DNA of 64,000 nt from Undaria pinnatifida. Taxonomy: Eukaryota > Sar > Phaeophyceae > Laminariales > Alariaceae. The first letter of the stretch is position 1, and each line of letters begins with the position of its first letter. Positions 59,478 through 64,000 of the stretch are shown here, in pieces. The stretch is taken from positions 8,453,919 through 8,517,918 of the forward strand of contig JABAKD010000016.1 of NCBI GenBank assembly GCA_012845835.1. The letters run 5' to 3'. A program made the position numbers and the translations under genes. The notes beneath the pieces are model-generated. The model did not search any database. It had not been told where the DNA came from and saw only the letters and a program-made list of their open reading frames with translations.

Positions 59478-61866
59478 AGACCGGTGACAATGGAAGGCCA
59501 AAAGTTTGAAATTCCCGAAGATACCAGCCAAACTTTGCCTGAACGGTCGCCTATGGACCCAATTTGGTAAAATTATGTTTTGAAACTTTCCAGAAATCCG
59601 GGAGAAAACGATTTCTCGCGGCAATCTTGGCCAACATCGGCCTGAGAAATTCTCAAGCAGATCTTGGATTAGACGCGGCGCAATTCGTGTTCTCCACACA
59701 CTTCGTTCGACGAAATTAACGACAGCGTCGTGAACTCTGAACGCGGCGAGCTCGTTAGGGGCTCCGACCCCCTTTTAGGTGTACAGCGCTCACTCTACGG
59801 CCGGTGATTTGTGGCGGGCGCCGATCAGGCTTCTGTTAAAAACACATTTGGCGGCTGGTGTGTAGAAAACTGAAACAAAACCTCTCCATCGTCTCCCGAC
59901 GGGCGAAAAACAGAATTTCGAGAGAATGTGACGGACGACCACAGGATAACACAAGCAGCCTCTCACGCCCTAGGGCATGGATCGAGATGAACTCTTCGGC
60001 GCTGTCATTCACACTCATGTGGCCTTGTCTGGAACGAAGAGGAGTGACCATGGTTGTCTCTACCTCGAGATCGAAGGTCAATCGTATTTGGTGGGCAGTG
60101 TTGATCAAGGGTTGGTGAAGAATAGACAAATTGACTTGTTGGACCGCATGGCTATAAAAAGAGCCAGAACAAAAACATTTAGTCATTTTTTCCCCATAGC
60201 GACGTTACCCAGAGTATTTCGGCAAATAACCCCCCAAAAAAGCTTGGAAACTTTTTGGTCAAACTATCGGCTTTCCATTGTCATGTTCTTATTGCCGAAA
60301 TATTGCGGGTAATGTCGCTATGGAAAAAAAACATTTTTTTTTTTTTTTCTGGCTCTCTGGTCATGCGGTCCAACAGGTCAATTTGTTTATTTTCCATCAA
60401 GCCTTGATCAACACTGCCCACCAAACACGATTGACCTTAGAACTCGAGATAGAGACAACCCATTGTCACTCCTCTTCGTTCCGGACAAGGCCACATGAGT
60501 GTAGCTGACAGCGCTGAAGAGTCCATCTCGATCCATGCCCGAGGGCGTGAGAGGTTGCTTGTTGTGTTCTGTGGTCTTCCGTCACATCCTCTCAAAATTC
60601 TGTTTTTCGCCCGTTGGGAGACGATAGAGAGGCTTTGTTTCAGTTTTCTACACACCAGCCGCCAAATGTGTTTCTAGCAGAAGCCTGATCGGCGCCCGCC
60701 ACAAATCACCGGCCGCGGAGCGAGCGCTGTACACCAAAAGGGGGGGTCGGAGCCCCTAACGAGCTCGCCGCGTTCAGAGTTCACGACGCTGTCGTTGATT
60801 TCGTCGAACGAAGTGTGTGGAGAACACGAATTGCGCCGCGTCTAATCCAAGATCTTCTTGAGAATTTCTCAGGCCGATGTTGGCCAAGATTGCCGCGAGA
60901 AATCGTTTCTCGGATTTCTGGACAGTTTCAAAAATTAATTTTACCAAATTGGGTCCGTAGGCGACCGTTCAGGCAAAGTTTGGCTGGTATCTTCGGATAT
61001 TTCAAACTTTTGGCCTTCCATTGTCACCGGTCTAACACCCCCCCAAAAGATCGTTTTTTTTTTGCTAAACTATCGGCTTTCCATTGTCATCGGTCTAAGA
61101 CCGGTGACAATGGAAGGCCTAAAGTTTGAAATCCCGAAGATCCCAGCCAAACTCTGCCTGAACGGTCGCCTATGGGCCCAATTTGGTGAACTCATTTTTT
61201 AAAACTTTCCGAAATTCCGGAAGAAATTGATTTCTCGCGGCGATCTTGGCTAACATCTGTTGAGAATTTTGCAAGCAGATCTCGGATTGGACGCGGCGCA
61301 ATGTCGTGAACTCTGAACGTGGCGAGCTCGTTAGGGGCTCCGACCCCCTCTTGGTGTACAGCGCTCACTCTACGGCCGGTGATTTGTGGCGGGCGCCGAT
61401 CAGGCTTCTGTTGAAAACACGTTTGGCGGCTGATGAGTAGCAAACTGAGACAAAACCTCTTTATAGTCTCCCAGCGGGCGTAAAAACAAAATGTTGAGAG
61501 AATGTGACGGAAGACCACAGGACGACACAAGCAACCTCTCACGCCCTAGGGCATGGATCGAGATGAACTCTTCAGCGCTGCCACCTACACTCATGTGACC
61601 TTGTCCAGAGCGAAGATCGGTGATCATGGGTTGCCTCTATCTCGAGATCGAAGGTCAATCGTGGTTGGTGCGCAATATTGATCAAGGCTTGATGGAAAAT
61701 AAACAAATTGACCTGTTGGACCGCATGACCAACGAAAGAGGCAGGAACGAAATATTTAATCGTTTTTTTCCATAGCGACGTTACCCGAAATATTTCGGCA
61801 AATAACCCCCCAAAAAAATTTAGAAACTTTTTCGCCAAACTATCGGCGTTTCAATGTCATCGGTCT
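59478..61866. repeat. Cluster of three ~0.75-kb related repeat units in alternating orientation
   Basis: Copy 1 (59478 to about 60285) runs forward, copy 2 (about 60293-61033) is reversed, and copy 3 (61098-61866) runs forward. Copy ends read AGACCGGTGACAATGGAAGG and AACTATCGG..TTCCATTGTCATCGGTCT (variants), which are partly complementary, so each copy looks like a TIR element. Shared inner blocks include GGCAAAGTTTGGCTGG (as its complement in copies 1 and 3), GGCGGGCGCCGATCAGGCTT, CGCCCTAGGGCATGGATCGA and CCATAGCGACGTTACCC. A 63-bp right-end remnant (61034-61097) separates copies 2 and 3, suggesting nested insertion. Open frames are short and broken; no transposase seen. Confidence 0.85.
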
Positions 61867-62499
61867 CGGTTTTGCATTTTTTTTTCAGAAAAAAACTGAA
61901 ATTTAGATACAGGAGTGTAGAGGATCGGGCAGCCGCACCACTCGAGCTGTGCTACCACTCGCGAGCGCACAAGACGGAGCAGGGTTGTTCTCAAGGTCAT
62001 TGGCAGGTCATGACTACGAAATCGCAGAAGGCGCAGTGAGCTTCTGACCTCTCGTCGTCGAATTGACAAAGTAGCCGCATCGAGGCGGCCGACCGGATGA
62101 ACTCGTTGACGGCAGCAGCTGGGACTTTTGTTACGTTGAGCGTTGTAGCGCGACGAGTTGTTGATGAATTCACTCCCCAAGCCACGGACACCTGCCTACA
62201 AGTAAGGCCGACTTCAGTGGGACAGCCACGCGGGTGACTTCCACGATCGTTGCTGCTGTAGTGACGGCTCTGTGCCGGGTGCACGATTGTTTTGAGACCC
62301 AACTGAGGCGCGCATTCGTTAAGATTCAACCCTCGTTGGTTTCGGTAAAATGCCGAAATTTCGTCAAAAATTGAAATGTTTACCAGTACGTATCGTCAAG
62401 AACGACCCTTACACAGCCTCTTACTTGCTTGAAAGTGGTTGCGGCCACTTCTTTGTCTGACTAACTGACTCTGACGCTGTGCTTGCCGCAACAACTCAG
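61867..62499. other. Gap between the repeat cluster and the first recognised COQ3 exon
   Basis: Should hold the COQ3 start exon(s) with the mitochondrial presequence and the usual FSALA-type lead-in. Nothing recognisable as such was found. Confidence 0.4.
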
Positions 62500-63944
62500 G
62501 GAGTGGTGGAAGCCGTCGTCTGGGAGAGGAGCGGGACCGCTGCACTCCATGAACGTCACGCGCGTACAGTACATCATAAGGTGCGATAATGACAAGCAGT
62601 CACGTACCAAAACAGCAGTGTTCCGCTGGCAACTTTACAGGGGCTACCGTTGCACGTTTGATTGCCACCCCGTTTGGAGATGTACCGATGCAGTGCAGCT
62701 TCCTGGCAACCGACTATAATACTACGAGTATAGTGATTGCTGTTTGTTGTGGATGGTGCGCCGTGTCACCGCAGTTGGTGCCGCCGAAAAATAGACGACG
62801 CCTTGGAAAACGGAAGGGGTGGGTGTTGTATGAAGTGCGGGCGGATCAGCTTGCGCCTCAACCCTTAGAAGCCAACGAACCGTTACACAGCGCACAATAC
62901 CGACCGCTGATCAAGTGTATCTATTTGTTTATACGCTTTGGCCACCAATGTTGCTTCTCTTTTGTAACAAAGTCAGCGTTGTCTTCTATGTCGAATGTAT
63001 CGCGCGCACGATCAATGCGATCGAGATAAATGTGTCGGTGTCGGTCGATGCCGAACTGCGAAGTTTGAAGTGCAATGTATTAGTTTAGGCGTTTTCCCAC
63101 GCCCTCGACTTTGCTCCAACTCCGGCTGCTGCTGGTTTTGCCCATGATCCGGCGTATACAGGCAAGTGGGGTTGATGCTGCCCAAGGCGCTTCCCCATAG
63201 GGGTTCTACGACCCCCTTGGCCGGTTTGCGTGCGCTGGACGTTGGGTGCGGAGGTGGCCTGCTGAGCGAGGTACGTTTTTCGGGTTTTCCGCCCGTGTAT
63301 ACTTTTGTTGCAGAGCGACGACAATGCGCTTGTTCAGACGGAATAGTCGAGGCCTTTGTCGACGCAGTACTCGTATTGTAGATTTATTTCCCACTACTTA
63401 CCAGTGCTACATATCGCATTGCGTTGTCAGATGTTGCCACTTGGATCGAATTACACCGACGTACTTCGTATGAAGTTCGAACTGTATAGTTATCAGGGTA
63501 CTAAACGTCATATATCAGGTACCTTATATAATTGTTTTTGGGATAGATTCGTTGGGAAATGAGGTTGTTGTAATGCGAGTAGTTACACAACAACGCAACT
63601 GCGGTAAAAACAGCTGCCGAACTCGGAGCTTTCTAGCTTGCACTTGGCCTACTACTAAGCATCCAGTATTGCGTGCAGCCCCACCCACCCGCACACCCTG
63701 CTCTTGCCGATTGCAGATCAATTTGGTACAATCATGTCAATGATGAGTATACCCTAGTCAACCGTGCGAATGCCCCACGCCCTTGTTTTTCGTTAGCAGT
63801 CGCTGGCACGGCTTGGTGCGGAGGTTACCGGGATCGACCCGTCGCCCGAGAACATTGCGGTGGCGTCGGCTCACGCCCAGGGAGATCCCCTGACTCGAAG
63901 CATTCGATACCAAGCCGCGACGGCTGAAGAGCTTGAGGCTCGAG
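62500..63944 (+). CDS. COQ3: Ubiquinone biosynthesis O-methyltransferase COQ3 (UbiG family), partial, three exons, runs off the window
   Basis: SAM-dependent O-methyltransferase acting twice in ubiquinone synthesis on the mitochondrial inner membrane. Exons 62500-62580, 63201-63270 and 63800-63944, in phase (2/1, 0/0); the last ends at a CGAG|GTGAGT donor, so the gene continues to the right. The first exon has EWWK..GPLHSMNVTRVQYI, the UbiG/COQ3 N-terminal signature; the second has PLAGLRALDVGCGGGLLSE (SAM motif I); the third has SLARLGAEVTGIDPSPENIA (post-motif I acidic residue) and RYQAATAEELE. Between YI and LAGL the protein is about 10 residues shorter than usual, so a micro-exon may be missed in the 620-bp intron. 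The start exon was not found. Confidence 0.92.
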
Positions 63945-64000
63945 GTGAGTCTACCACGCCGGAGTATGACTGTTCTTGTTGTCAAGCGCTTTGTCCTTTG

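Overview
The window is nuclear DNA of an intron-rich eukaryote, most likely a photosynthetic stramenopile and probably a brown alga or close relative. Two observations support this. A light-harvesting gene (3001-12024, minus) begins with a bipartite plastid-targeting presequence carrying an ASAFAP-like 'AQAF' motif, typical of heterokont secondary plastids, and its LHC helices read as fucoxanthin-chlorophyll protein. All confident genes are broken into short exons by introns of about 0.2 to 4 kb with GT(R)AG donors and C-rich 3' ends. The taxonomic call is inference; no marker gene fixes the species.

Layout, left to right: LHC/FCP-like gene, minus, four exons recovered, 3' end not found; RFC5 clamp-loader subunit, minus, 15806-20721, first exon not found; a 1.45-kb non-autonomous hAT-type transposon at 24087-25538; RAD54-type recombination motor, plus, 27472-36946, 11 exons, apparently complete; an intergenic stretch with two nested copies of one MITE family (41444-42888); first exon of an unidentified small membrane protein, minus, 43391-43532; a membrane-anchored short-chain dehydrogenase, plus, 45499-50557, six exons, apparently complete; a doubtful exon at 54681-54999, minus; MOCS2A molybdopterin-synthase small subunit, minus, 56539-56787; a cluster of three related repeat units in alternating orientation (59478-61866); and the 5'/central part of COQ3 ubiquinone methyltransferase, plus, from 62500, running off the right edge.

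The genes are ordinary housekeeping functions (light harvesting, replication, recombination, redox, Moco and ubiquinone synthesis) and do not form a pathway cluster. Exons were joined by matching splice phase on both sides of each intron and continuity of the conserved family; all joins listed are in phase. The unusual material lies mainly in repeats and gene structure: the hAT element with perfect 8-bp target duplication, a MITE inserted inside its own relative, a dispersed ~60-bp hairpin found seven times, three local duplications that copy exon edges within the dehydrogenase gene, a GC-AG intron in RAD54, and very long C-rich pyrimidine tracts before acceptors. No CRISPR, operon, rRNA or convincing tRNA gene was seen.
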